Assembly (NCBI RefSeq): GCF_042850945.1
Contig: NZ_AP031496.1
Location: forward strand, 744,001-808,000
Source: Halioxenophilus aromaticivorans
GTDB lineage: Bacteria; Pseudomonadota; Gammaproteobacteria; Pseudomonadales; Cellvibrionaceae
Direction of reading: 5' to 3'
Length of the DNA stretch: 64,000 nt
Made by a program: the position numbers and the translations under genes. The notes under the pieces are model-generated. The model saw nothing but the letters and a program-made list of their open reading frames with translations, was not told the DNA's origin and made no database searches. Positions 1 through 8,210 of this stretch are shown in pieces (the stretch's first letter is position 1; each line of letters opens with the position of its first letter).

Positions 1-50
1 AAGCGCTAGACCAAGACAGCGGCGCATTTAATCCGCTCTAAATTGGGCAA

Positions 51-1223
51 CTAAACCAACCAAGTACGGATAAAGGCAATGGCAATCATTGCTGCTATCA
101 ACCACAGCAGCGGCAGTTTAAACAGCCGAACGGCAATTAAGCCGGCGATGGCCACGGCGGTGTCTACACCGCCGGCCACTGCGCTGGTGAGCACAGGCTG
201 CATAAATGCAGCGAGCAACAAGCCCACCACCGCCGCGTTTATTCGCGCAAAAACATCACTGTATACTGGGTTTGTTGGTGCCTCAACCCAACAGCGTTCA
301 AATCCTAATACTAATAAAAATCCCGGTAAAAACAGCGCCAACGTGGTTACCATGGCGCCCAGCCAGGGCGAATGTCCAAACAGCGCTGCACCCAAAAAGC
401 TGGCGAAGGTAAACAGCGGTCCAGGGATGGCTTGGGCCCCGGCATAACCCAATAAAAATTGTTCGCTACCCACGGCATCGCCAACGTGTTGCTGTAGTAG
501 CGGCAACACCACATGGCCGCCACCAAACACCAAACTGCCAGACTGATAAAACCCAGCCCAAGCCTGCAGCAGAGGATTGCCAAGCCATAACAGTAGCGGG
601 GTAGCAACAAATAATGCCGCAAACAAACCCAAGGCGACGGTTGGTCGGCCGGCAAAGCGATGGCGCCAGTTAACCTTGGACAGGGTGGATTTCTCCGGTA
701 CGTCACCGGCCAACCCGGCCACCACAATAACGGCCAACTGCATTAATGCTGAGGGTGCAACCAGGATAACCAGCAATGCCACCGCGGCAATGCCGCGCTG
801 CAGGGGCGTTTGGCAAAAGTTTTTGAACATGGTGAGGCAGGCATCGGCCACTACTACCACGGCCGTCAACTTAAGGGCGGATATAACAATTTGGCCCCAG
901 GTTTGATCACTGGGGGCAAAAATCGCTAGGCCCGCCATTATCAGAAAAGAGGGCAGGGTAAAGCCAAGAAAGGCGGCCAAGGCGCCGGGAATACCGCCGG
1001 CACGCAGGCCAATGGCAAAGCCTAACTGACTGGACGCCGGGCCGGGCAATAACTGGCACCCGCTGGTAAGCCGCATAAAGGTTTGCTGGTCGAGCCATTG
1101 CCAGCGCTCAACAAAGGCTTTTTGAAAATAACCAATATGCGCCACCGGGCCGCCGAAGCTGACCAGCCCTAACGACAAGAAACGCCAAAATATTTCAATA
1201 AAACCGTGGTTGGGAGTATGCAT
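51..1223 (-). CDS. chrA: Chromate transporter, ChrA/CHR family
   Basis: Inner-membrane CHR-family transporter (390 residues from the chosen start). The family exports chromate, or in some members sulfate-like anions. Both halves carry the duplicated CHR fold: the N-terminal half has FGGPVAHIGYF and the LPGPASSQLGFAIG signature, and the C-terminal half repeats it as FGGGHVVLPLL and AQAIPGPLFTFASF. About ten hydrophobic segments are visible. I start at the ATG whose complement is at 1221-1223 (MHTPNHG), because the preceding 25 residues of the longer frame are not family-like. It lies downstream of, and on the same strand as, the two-component pair. A strong hairpin separates them, so co-transcription is uncertain. 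The family call is firm; the actual substrate is not proven. Confidence 0.93.
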   Translation of the reverse strand: MHTPNHGFIEIFWRFLSLGLVSFGGPVAHIGYFQKAFVERWQWLDQQTFMRLTSGCQLLPGPASSQLGFAIGLRAGGIPGALAAFLGFTLPSFLIMAGLAIFAPSDQTWGQIVISALKLTAVVVVADACLTMFKNFCQTPLQRGIAAVALLVILVAPSALMQLAVIVVAGLAGDVPEKSTLSKVNWRHRFAGRPTVALGLFAALFVATPLLLWLGNPLLQAWAGFYQSGSLVFGGGHVVLPLLQQHVGDAVGSEQFLLGYAGAQAIPGPLFTFASFLGAALFGHSPWLGAMVTTLALFLPGFLLVLGFERCWVEAPTNPVYSDVFARINAAVVGLLLAAFMQPVLTSAVAGGVDTAVAIAGLIAVRLFKLPLLWLIAAMIAIAFIRTWLV

Positions 1224-1363
1224 AGCGGGCAGTGTAAGGTGTGTGGCTGAGCAGCGCAAAAAATAGCATAGACAAATGACGCTTAGCTTACGCAACAACC
1301 TCGATTTAGGATTGCCATGGTCTTTAATGACCGTAGACCGATGAATACGAGGAGATAATTGGG

Positions 1364-1408
1364 CTCGGCCCTACTGCCACGCTGCCCGAACATGGCAGTA
1401 GGGCTGGG
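1364..1408. repeat. Strong inverted repeat between regulator gene and chrA
   Basis: Arms GCCCTACTGCCA (1368-1379) and TGGCAGTAGGGC (1393-1404) are perfect 12-bp complements with a 13-nt loop, and pairing extends outward with G-T wobbles. It sits 22 bp past the stop of the response-regulator gene on the minus strand. No T-run follows it on that strand, so it is a terminator-like or mRNA-stabilising hairpin rather than a canonical intrinsic terminator. Confidence 0.6.
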
Positions 1409-1426
1409 AAAAGACGGCTTGCCGAA

Positions 1427-2584
1427 TTAGGTTTTACGCACCAACACCGTGAAAGGCTCGCGTACGCCAATGCGCTCGTGAAAACCTAATAATCTTCCTA
1501 CCGCGGTGCTGGTCATCTTTTGCCCCTGGGCCATTAATAGTAGGTCAGTTTGGGAGTGGACATCCTCAGCTAAAATCATTCCAGGGACCAAATCGCTGAT
1601 TTCGATGGATTTGGGAATCAAAATATTATTGACCGCCGCGCCGGCTTTTTTCAGTGCATCGATATAAATACCGTACTTGCCTTTAAAATGCTGGTGCAGT
1701 TTTTCAATGGCTGGTTTGTGGCTGATGCCCTGCATACGCAGATCGTCATAATGGCCTGCAACATAGAGAAAACGCGCGCCCAAGTGAGTTTCATCAGACA
1801 TTGGCTTGGCTTCTCGGCCTTCGTCTGCGGCGGGTTCCTCAGGGTGGTTTTGATTTCTAATCATCAGCGCCACTTGCTCCATGCGAGGTATTTTGTGCAG
1901 CAATTGGTAGGCGGCTTCAGGGTGGTTTTCGTACTGATATTTTTCGTTAGCGTTGAGTTTCTCGCGCAGGTAGACTTTTTCCAGTAGGTCCGGTGGGCAG
2001 GTAACGCACCCTAACTGCGAGAGCATGGCGGCGATTTCAAACATCCAAGGCTCGCGCACTTTAGCCATTTTGGCCAGCGACGCTACCACCTGGCGCAGAC
2101 GTCCACCTCGGCTGAACGCCATGGGGTTCATAATACTGAGCGCTTCACTCATTACCTCCATGCTGGCAAACAGCGTGGTTTTAATGATTTCAGATTCAGC
2201 CACATTGCGCTGATATTTAACGCAGGCGTCGGCCAGTATATCTAGTAATTTGTCAGTGTCGCAGGGCTTCATTAAAAAGCGGTATACGCCGCCGTCGTTG
2301 ACGGCCCGAGCGGACTCTTCGGCATTGGCTTGTCCGGTTAGCAAAATGCGCACGCTGTGCGGAAATCGTTCGCGCACCTCAGTCAAAAACTGAGCGCCGT
2401 CGATATCTGGCATAATCATATCGCTGATGACCACCGCATAGGGACCGCTTTGTTCTAACAGTGTAATGGCATCCTTGGCGGACAGTGCGGTATGCACGTT
2501 GTAGTGTTTGCGCAAGACATCCTTGAGTCCGTCGAGTACCATTTTTTCATCGTCGACGATTAGAATTTTAGTTTGGTCCGTCAT
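1427..2584 (-). CDS. Response regulator: receiver plus degenerate HD-GYP-like domain
   Basis: 385 residues. The N-terminal receiver domain (about 1-125) has the acidic pair D11/D12, phospho-acceptor D55 in VVISDMIMPD, and the conserved Lys in FLMKPCD. Residues about 150-300 match the helical layout of RpfG-type HD-GYP outputs (LSQLGCVTCPPDLLEK, then YENHPEAAYQLLHKIPRM). The catalytic HD doublet and the GYP motif are absent: where HHE...GYP is expected the protein reads RNQNHPEEP. It is therefore unlikely to hydrolyse c-di-GMP and more likely acts by binding a partner. The start codon overlaps the kinase stop by ATGA, so the two are translationally coupled and form one signalling pair. A comparable degenerate HD-GYP regulator (HnoD) is known in Shewanella H-NOX/NO signalling. 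Confidence 0.85.
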   Translation of the reverse strand: MTDQTKILIVDDEKMVLDGLKDVLRKHYNVHTALSAKDAITLLEQSGPYAVVISDMIMPDIDGAQFLTEVRERFPHSVRILLTGQANAEESARAVNDGGVYRFLMKPCDTDKLLDILADACVKYQRNVAESEIIKTTLFASMEVMSEALSIMNPMAFSRGGRLRQVVASLAKMAKVREPWMFEIAAMLSQLGCVTCPPDLLEKVYLREKLNANEKYQYENHPEAAYQLLHKIPRMEQVALMIRNQNHPEEPAADEGREAKPMSDETHLGARFLYVAGHYDDLRMQGISHKPAIEKLHQHFKGKYGIYIDALKKAGAAVNNILIPKSIEISDLVPGMILAEDVHSQTDLLLMAQGQKMTSTAVGRLLGFHERIGVREPFTVLVRKT

Positions 2585-3996
2585 GAGGTAGCCTCCTCAT
2601 AGCTGTATTCTGGGCTTGTGATGGGCAGGTGCACACTGAATTCGGTGCCAACGTCGATTTCACTTTCCACTTTAATGCTGCCGCCGTGTTGGTTTACCAC
2701 CACGCGATGGCACAGAGATAATCCCTGTCCGCTGCCCTGGCCGATGGATTTGGTGGTAAAAAATGGATCAAAGATTTTTTCTTTAATGGTGTCGGGAATA
2801 CCGCAGCCGTTGTCTTTTACTTTAATGACAATTTCGTTATCGACATGGGCGCTGGAAATAATAATTTTGCCGCGGCCACGCAGGTTGTGGCGTAGAAATC
2901 TTTCGTTTATGGCCTGAGCTGCGTTAACAATTAAGTTTAGAAATACCTGGTTTAAGTCACCGATATTGCAGTGGGTGTTAGGCAGTTCGGATAAGTGCGT
3001 TTCAACATCGGCAATCATTTTATATTCGTTTTTAGCAACCACTAATGTATTTTCGATACCCTCATTAATATTGGCTAGGTTACGTTCGCTCTCAGTGTGA
3101 TGGCTAAACGCCTTCATCGACCGAACAATGGTGCTTACCCGATCCACTCCAGATATGGCCCGGTCTATGCTTTCTGGCAACCTGTCCAATAAGTAGTCTA
3201 GGTCGTAATTCTTATTAATGCTAAGTAGTTTTTGTTTTATCTCTGGCTGGTTTGTGTCGATGAGCTCTGAGTATTCAATGCTAGCTTTTTGCAGATCATT
3301 AGCGGCCTCTTGTATAAACCGCAAGCTGTCGCCGATGAACTGAATGGGGGTATTAATTTCGTGGGCAATGCCCGCTGAGAGCAACCCCAACGCCTCCATT
3401 TTTTGCGCCAGTCTCAACTCCACTTCGACTTCTTCCCGGTGCCGCATCTCCTGGCGCAGCTTTTCCTGGGAGGCTACCAGCTCGTCATTAATTTGGCTCA
3501 GCCTCTCAGTACGCCTTTCTACGCGCTTGGCTAGGGATTCATTGAGCTCTTGTAGCTGACCTTTTATGTTCTCGCTCTTTTCCAGCGAGGAGCGCTGGGC
3601 TTCATTTAACAGCAAAAAATAGGTGGTTGGTTCGTACAGCGAGTAATCTTTTAGGCTTAAACCCAGGGCACTTAAGGACTTTAAATCGGTCACCCAGGGC
3701 ACCCCAATAAACAGATATCCTCCGTGGTGTTGCAAACGTAAAAACTGACCGCGCAGAACCAATCCAGGCTCAACGGTCAATGCGATGAGGAAAATATTCT
3801 CAATTCGGTTGTCTAAACCGGCAAGGTCGTTAATGGCGGGTGATTTGAAGGTGAATTGCGCAAACAAGCTCTTACCCTGATCGCTGCGCTGTAAAAAGCG
3901 CTGCAGGCTTGGTCCGGTTTGGGTGATTTGGCCGTACTCATCCGATTGGAAGTAGAAGGGAAATATTTGGCCAAATTCGGTGTCGGTAATGTTCAT
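2581..3996 (-). CDS. Sensor histidine kinase with HNOBA-like N-terminal domain
   Basis: 471 residues, no transmembrane segment, so probably cytoplasmic. Residues about 10-135 resemble the HNOBA domain (H-NOX-associated PAS-like domain, also in guanylate cyclases): QTGPSLQRFL, LRGQFLRLQHHGGYLFIG and VPWVTDLKSLSALGLSLKD. A coiled coil follows (about 135-205). Then come a HisKA domain with H212 in SAGIAHEINTP and a complete HATPase (N-box NLIVNAAQAI, G1 DNGCGIP, F-box FDPFFTTKS, G2 GQGSGQGLSL). It should autophosphorylate and pass phosphate to the coupled receiver protein downstream. No H-NOX gene is next to it, which is unusual for the class. The gene is divergent from msrP with about 190 bp between starts. 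The kinase call is certain; the HNOBA assignment is from remembered family patterns. Confidence 0.88.
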   Translation of the reverse strand: MNITDTEFGQIFPFYFQSDEYGQITQTGPSLQRFLQRSDQGKSLFAQFTFKSPAINDLAGLDNRIENIFLIALTVEPGLVLRGQFLRLQHHGGYLFIGVPWVTDLKSLSALGLSLKDYSLYEPTTYFLLLNEAQRSSLEKSENIKGQLQELNESLAKRVERRTERLSQINDELVASQEKLRQEMRHREEVEVELRLAQKMEALGLLSAGIAHEINTPIQFIGDSLRFIQEAANDLQKASIEYSELIDTNQPEIKQKLLSINKNYDLDYLLDRLPESIDRAISGVDRVSTIVRSMKAFSHHTESERNLANINEGIENTLVVAKNEYKMIADVETHLSELPNTHCNIGDLNQVFLNLIVNAAQAINERFLRHNLRGRGKIIISSAHVDNEIVIKVKDNGCGIPDTIKEKIFDPFFTTKSIGQGSGQGLSLCHRVVVNQHGGSIKVESEIDVGTEFSVHLPITSPEYSYEEATS

Positions 3997-4121
3997 GCGC
4001 AGAAAGTGGTTGGTATGGGTACATTACGTGAAACTTTTGTTATCCCTTACACTGTAGCATATGGTTAAAATTGGGTGTGGCAGGTGGGCAATATAGGTTT
4101 AGACGACGGCAGAAGTCGATG

Positions 4122-4162
4122 ATGTAGTGCACAAGCGCTTATGTAGTGCACAAGCGCTTATG
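4122..4162. repeat. 19-bp perfect tandem duplication upstream of msrP
   Basis: The unit ATGTAGTGCACAAGCGCTT occurs at 4122-4140 and again at 4141-4159, followed by ATG, the first bases of a third copy. Each copy contains the palindrome AAGCGCTT. It lies 28-68 bp upstream of the msrP start and creates spurious upstream ATGs. It may be a slippage duplication or a doubled operator. Confidence 0.85.
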
Positions 4163-4189
4163 CCCGCACCCATAATTAAGGTAAGTCTT

Positions 4190-5197
4190 ATGTTGATTAA
4201 AACGAAAAAATCATGGCAGCTGAGTGAAGCTCAGGTAACCGATGAAACCGTGTTCCGACAGCGCCGCACATTGCTGCGGCAAATGGGGTTTTTGGGGATG
4301 GGGGGCTTGCTGGCCAGCCATGCGCAGGCGGGTGTGTTGGACTGGTTTGGCAACGATAAAAACAGTGGAAGTGGCGCTAAGCTCCAGCGCGAGCTGGAAT
4401 TTGCCAAGGCCACATCGACGCAGCAAACGCTTACCAGCGAGGCCAAGGTCACGTCCTACAATAATTTCTACGAATTTGGTTTAGGCAAAAATGACCCCAG
4501 AGAAAATGCGGCAGGTTTTAGAGTTGACCCTTGGCAACTGCAACTCGATGGTTTGGTGGATCAACCGCAAACCCTAGGCTACGAGGATCTGTTCGGATTC
4601 GATTTAGAAGAGCGTATCTATCGCCTTCGCTGTGTGGAGGCGTGGTCTATGGTGATACCCTGGGTGGGCTTCCCCTTGGCGGATATACTTAAGCGCGCCG
4701 GCGTTAATTCATCGGCAAAATACATTGCCTTTGAAACCTTGTTCGACCCGAAACAAATGCCAGGCCAACGCAGCCGCCTAGGGGGTGGTATCCGCTACCC
4801 TTATGTGGAGGGCTTGCGTATGGACGAAGCCATGCATCCACTGACGTTTATAGCGGTGGGGGTGTACGGTAAAACCCTTGCGCCGCAAAACGGTGCGCCG
4901 GTGCGATTGGTTGTGCCGTGGAAATATGGCTTTAAGAGCATTAAATCTATCACTCGCATCCAGGCGGTGGACAAGCAACCGCCCACCACGTGGAATTTGG
5001 CCGCGGCCAATGAGTACGGTTTTTACGCCAATGTGAACCCGGAGGTAGACCACCCTCGTTGGAGTCAGGCCACCGAACGCCGTATTACTCGGGGCGGTTT
5101 GGGTTCGGATGAGCGCATCGCCACCTTGCCGTTCAACGGCTATGGCGAACAAGTGGCGGGTTTATACCAAGGTATGGATTTGCAGCGCTTTTACTGA
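4190..5197 (+). CDS. msrP: Protein-methionine-sulfoxide reductase catalytic subunit MsrP (YedY)
   Basis: Periplasmic molybdopterin enzyme that reduces methionine sulfoxide in oxidised envelope proteins, using electrons from MsrQ. 335 residues from ATG 4190, preceded by AAGG. Upstream in-frame ATGs lie in the tandem duplication and are unlikely starts. A Tat signal is visible: R25-R26 in QRRTLLRQMG followed by a Gly-rich hydrophobic stretch and an AQA-type cleavage region. The Mo-ligating Cys is C148 in YRLRCVEAWSM. Further family landmarks are YPYVEGLRMDEAMHPL and VPWKYGFKSIKSI. msrQ follows 106 bp downstream on the same strand, as is usual. Confidence 0.96.
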   Translation: MLIKTKKSWQLSEAQVTDETVFRQRRTLLRQMGFLGMGGLLASHAQAGVLDWFGNDKNSGSGAKLQRELEFAKATSTQQTLTSEAKVTSYNNFYEFGLGKNDPRENAAGFRVDPWQLQLDGLVDQPQTLGYEDLFGFDLEERIYRLRCVEAWSMVIPWVGFPLADILKRAGVNSSAKYIAFETLFDPKQMPGQRSRLGGGIRYPYVEGLRMDEAMHPLTFIAVGVYGKTLAPQNGAPVRLVVPWKYGFKSIKSITRIQAVDKQPPTTWNLAAANEYGFYANVNPEVDHPRWSQATERRITRGGLGSDERIATLPFNGYGEQVAGLYQGMDLQRFY

Positions 5198-5303
5198 TAT
5201 TTCTATCAAAAAACCTCTGTCGATTTGAATTATCTCCGGGCAACGGGCAAGTCAATCCCGCCCGGCAACACCCTTCTGATGGAGACCGTGCTCGCTACTA
5301 TGG

Positions 5304-5957
5304 ATGGCTAATCTAGCTATGGCTTTTAATATCCCCCCTAATTCCATTACTCGCTTCCAGGTAGGTTGGTCGCGGCTTGCGCTTCACCTCGCTTGTTGCT
5401 GGTGGTTGGCCAGCGCTTACTGGTCCGCCTTAAACGACACTATCGGTGGTGATCCTGTGGAATCGCTGATCCACTTCTACGGTCTATCTGCTCTGCGTTT
5501 GCTGTTGCTGTCGTTGGTATTGACGCCGCTGGTCCGGTTTAGCCGGCAGCCGGCGCTGATGCGGCTGCGCAGGCCCCTGGGGCTTTGGGCGGCGGCCTTC
5601 GCCACGGCACATTTGGCGGTTTATGTGGTCTATGACCTGCAAATGAACTGGGCACTGGTGTTGTCTGAAGTCATCGAGCGGCCCTATATCACCGTGGGGT
5701 TTGTCGCTTGGTTGGTGTTGTCGGTGTTGGCGGTTACCTCTTTGCCTCGGTTGGTACGAGCCTTGGGTAAGCGCTGGAAGCCATTACACAACACGGTTTA
5801 TCTGGCCGCCGCGTTGGTTTGTTTGCATTTTTTGTGGTCCGTAAAAGCCGATATCGTGGAGCCGGGGTTATACATATTAATTCTGGCGGTTTTACTGTTT
5901 TTAAGAAAAGAAAAGCTCTTTCGCTATTTTCGCAGCAGCAAACCGCACAACGGATGA
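5304..5957 (+). CDS. msrQ: MsrQ, heme-binding membrane subunit of the MsrPQ system (YedZ)
   Basis: Integral membrane b-type heme protein (217 residues, about six TM helices) that passes quinol or flavin-derived electrons to periplasmic MsrP. Recognisable features are the ferric-reductase-like core HFYGLSALRLLLLSLVLTPL, RRPLGLWAAAFATAHLAVYV with a heme-ligand His, and the second His region LHNTVYLAAALVCLHFLWSV. The start could also be the ATG at 5319 (MAFNIPPN), which begins closer to family consensus. It directly follows msrP; no separate terminator was seen between them. Confidence 0.94.
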   Translation: MANLAMAFNIPPNSITRFQVGWSRLALHLACCWWLASAYWSALNDTIGGDPVESLIHFYGLSALRLLLLSLVLTPLVRFSRQPALMRLRRPLGLWAAAFATAHLAVYVVYDLQMNWALVLSEVIERPYITVGFVAWLVLSVLAVTSLPRLVRALGKRWKPLHNTVYLAAALVCLHFLWSVKADIVEPGLYILILAVLLFLRKEKLFRYFRSSKPHNG

Positions 5958-6036
5958 CGATTGTCACAAAAACCCATTATATTTAGCCTTTTATCGCCAT
6001 GAAGAGCGATTGTGAAAAACCGATAAGGAGAATTAA

Positions 6037-6483
6037 ATGAAGAAATTAACAATGGCCGCCGCCGCGTTGGTGTTCGCCAGCTCCGTAGCCACCGCTCATA
6101 CCGACGAAAAAGACCCCGTTAAGGCACAGATTCAATATCGTAAGGCCGTGTTTTCTCTGGTGGGCGCACACATGGGCAAAATGGGTGCGGTAATGAAGGG
6201 CGAAGCCAAGTACAACGCCGAAACCATCAGCCAAAGCGCCAATGTGCTTGCGGCCTTGGCGCCGGTGGCCAGCCAGGGTTTTGAAATCGAAAGCCTGGGT
6301 CACGGCTCAGAGGCCAAAGCGGCCATCTGGAAAGACAAAAAAGCGTTTGATGAAAAGATGGCGGATTTCGTTGCCGCCACTGCTAAGCTGGCTGCCAGCG
6401 CCGGTACCGAAAAAGGCTTTAAATCCAATTTTGGTGCCGTGGGTAAAACCTGCAAAGGTTGCCACGACGACTTTAAAGAATAA
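6037..6483 (+). CDS. Cytochrome c' (c556-type) heme protein
   Basis: 148-residue periplasmic c-type cytochrome. It has a Sec signal peptide (MKKLTMAAAALVFASSVATAH), then a four-helix-bundle sequence ending with one C-terminal heme motif CKGCH at residues 139-143, the hallmark of cytochrome c'/c556. AAGGAG lies 6 bp before the ATG. Family members bind NO or act as small electron carriers; which applies here cannot be read from sequence. It converges with a cytochrome b561 gene and the two are separated by a shared terminator. This pairing of cytochrome c' with b561 is common in proteobacteria. Confidence 0.92.
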   Translation: MKKLTMAAAALVFASSVATAHTDEKDPVKAQIQYRKAVFSLVGAHMGKMGAVMKGEAKYNAETISQSANVLAALAPVASQGFEIESLGHGSEAKAAIWKDKKAFDEKMADFVAATAKLAASAGTEKGFKSNFGAVGKTCKGCHDDFKE

Positions 6484-6542
6484 CCTCGGTTTTAAACTAA
6501 ATCGCCGAAGGTTTGTAGAGTGATAGCCAGAAGCAAAGGGCC

Positions 6543-6566
6543 TCCAATCGGAGGCTTTTTTCGCAT
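6543..6566. terminator. Intrinsic terminator between cytochrome c' and b561 genes
   Basis: GCCTCC-AATC-GGAGGC hairpin followed by TTTTTT, located about 60 bp past the cytochrome c' stop. It serves the plus strand; it could also act for the convergent gene, although no clear U-tract exists in that direction. Confidence 0.85.
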
Positions 6567-6599
6567 GATCTGGCAAGCACTGGAAAGTTATAAATAACC

Positions 6600-7268
6600 T
6601 CAGGCGGTAACAAACCACAGAACGCCAACGCAGGCAGCGGCCACGGCTAATGCCAACCAGGGCGAACGCCACTGTGTGGGTGTGCCATCGGCGGTGGTGG
6701 TGCTAACTTTTTTATTGCCGGTAATCATTGCGCCTACCAAATGGTCGCCGCGCAGGCTATGCACCACAATAGCCAACACGTGAATCACGACCGCGGCGAT
6801 GATCAAATTTATGCCCAGCTCGTGTATGTCCATCATGGTATCTTGCACGTCACCGCTGACACTGCTAGCCCAGGGGCCCTCGTAAAAGTAGCCGTCACTG
6901 ACAAACAGTCCGCTGATTGCTTGTAGTGCCATCAGCGCGATTAACACCAATACAAACCAACCGCCGGCAGGGTTGTGGCCGATGTAGCGGGTGTGCTGGC
7001 CACCGGCTAGGCCTTTAAGTTCGGTCAGTGCGGCCAGAGGGCTGCGCACAAAACGGCTAAAGCGGGCTGTTTCGCTGCCCATAACCCCCCAAACAATACG
7101 GTACAGCAGGAGGCCAAGCAATGTCCTACCAGCCATCATGTGCCAATCCATTAAATCGTCGGCGATTTCCGCGCTAAACCACAGAAACGCAATTAGGGCG
7201 ACTATGCTCCAGTGCCAGACACGAGTAGGAAGATCCCAGGCTTTAATTTTCGACGGTGTTATTTCCAT
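6600..7268 (-). CDS. Cytochrome b561 family protein
   Basis: 222-residue four-TM di-heme cytochrome b of the b561 / Ni-Fe-hydrogenase-cytochrome-b type. It starts with the family-typical KAWDLPTRVWHW (heme His). Further His residues are in DWHMMAGRTLLGLLLYRIVWG, DIHELGINLIIAAVVIHVLAIVVH and GDHLVGAMITG. The start is taken at ATG 7268 (MEITPSKIKAWD), because the longer frame adds 30 non-homologous residues reaching into the neighbour's promoter. The likely role is to pass quinol electrons to a soluble cytochrome, plausibly the convergent cytochrome c'. Confidence 0.9.
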   Translation of the reverse strand: MEITPSKIKAWDLPTRVWHWSIVALIAFLWFSAEIADDLMDWHMMAGRTLLGLLLYRIVWGVMGSETARFSRFVRSPLAALTELKGLAGGQHTRYIGHNPAGGWFVLVLIALMALQAISGLFVSDGYFYEGPWASSVSGDVQDTMMDIHELGINLIIAAVVIHVLAIVVHSLRGDHLVGAMITGNKKVSTTTADGTPTQWRSPWLALAVAAACVGVLWFVTA

Positions 7269-7397
7269 AATGTATTTCAGTAATTCCAGGCAAATAGACA
7301 ATCTAAGCGACTTACGCAACGTGTTTAACGCCGTTGCATTGGCTTGAGTGTTAATCAAGCGTTAAGATGTTGGTTCATTCAAACAAGTTTCCCCGCT

Positions 7398-8210
7398 ATG
7401 GACGATGAGATACTAAGCAAACCGAGCGTTCGGGTGATCAGTCGGCCCCAGGCAACGCGCATTATGGTTGCCAACGCCAAAGGTGGAGTTGGTAAGACCA
7501 CGGTAACCACCAATTTAATCACCCACCTAAGCGAGCAGCACAGCGTAGGGTTGATTGACCTTGACCCGCAGCACAGTGCCAGCTACTGGTTACAAATGCG
7601 AGACGAAATAAAACCCACGGTAACCAACTACTCGCCCAAATCCAACGAAGGAGCTAACCACACTCGCAGTTGGATGAAGCACAAAGTGGGCCGCGAGGTG
7701 CGTTACTTGGTGTGTGACACCCCGGCCGGATTGCAGTCGCCGGATCTCGACCGGCTACTGGTGGACGCGGATATTCTGTTGATTCCGGTGGCCCCGTCAC
7801 AGATTGATATTCACGCCACAGCGGGCTTTGTGCAACAACTGTTGTTAAACCCTCAGTACCGAGCCAAACCGGTGCGTCTGGGGGTGATTATGAATCGCGT
7901 TAAACGCAACACCCTGAGCTTTCAAAAGCTAACTCGGTTTTTAAGCAGCCTGAAAATACCGGTAATTACTGCGCTGCGCGATACCCAAAATTACCTTAAA
8001 GCGGTGGAAGAGGGGCGCGGTATTAATGAGATGACCAAGCGCTACGATTCGGATATCGCTGACTGGCAGCGGATTCTGGCTTGGATCAATAAAGCCGAGC
8101 GGCAACAAGCTGTGGCCATGGAGCGCAAGCAGGCGCGGGAAACCCTAGCCCAGGGTTCGGAACAGCTGCTGAGCAAAAACATTCCGCCGGCCGAGGCAGT
8201 TAAAGATTAG
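7398..8210 (+). CDS. ParA/MinD-family ATPase (orphan)
   Basis: 270 residues from ATG 7398. Deviant Walker A KGGVGKTT in VANAKGGVGKTTVTTNL, Walker A' in LIDLDPQHSASYW, and Walker B-like CDTPAGLQSPDL. Such ATPases position plasmids, chromosomes or protein complexes on the nucleoid. No ParB, chemotaxis or carboxysome partner is adjacent, so the cargo is unknown. The Gln/Lys/Ala-rich C-terminal tail (about 230-270) is not part of the core fold. The 3' end overlaps the convergent phosphopantetheinyl transferase gene by 11 bp, and the gene diverges from cytochrome b561 with about 130 bp between starts. Confidence 0.9.
   Translation: MDDEILSKPSVRVISRPQATRIMVANAKGGVGKTTVTTNLITHLSEQHSVGLIDLDPQHSASYWLQMRDEIKPTVTNYSPKSNEGANHTRSWMKHKVGREVRYLVCDTPAGLQSPDLDRLLVDADILLIPVAPSQIDIHATAGFVQQLLLNPQYRAKPVRLGVIMNRVKRNTLSFQKLTRFLSSLKIPVITALRDTQNYLKAVEEGRGINEMTKRYDSDIADWQRILAWINKAERQQAVAMERKQARETLAQGSEQLLSKNIPPAEAVKD

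Noticed and set aside
914..1298. Longer chrA N-terminus from 1298
   Set aside because: The extra 25 residues are Cys-rich and unlike the family; ATG 1223 gives the normal ChrA start.
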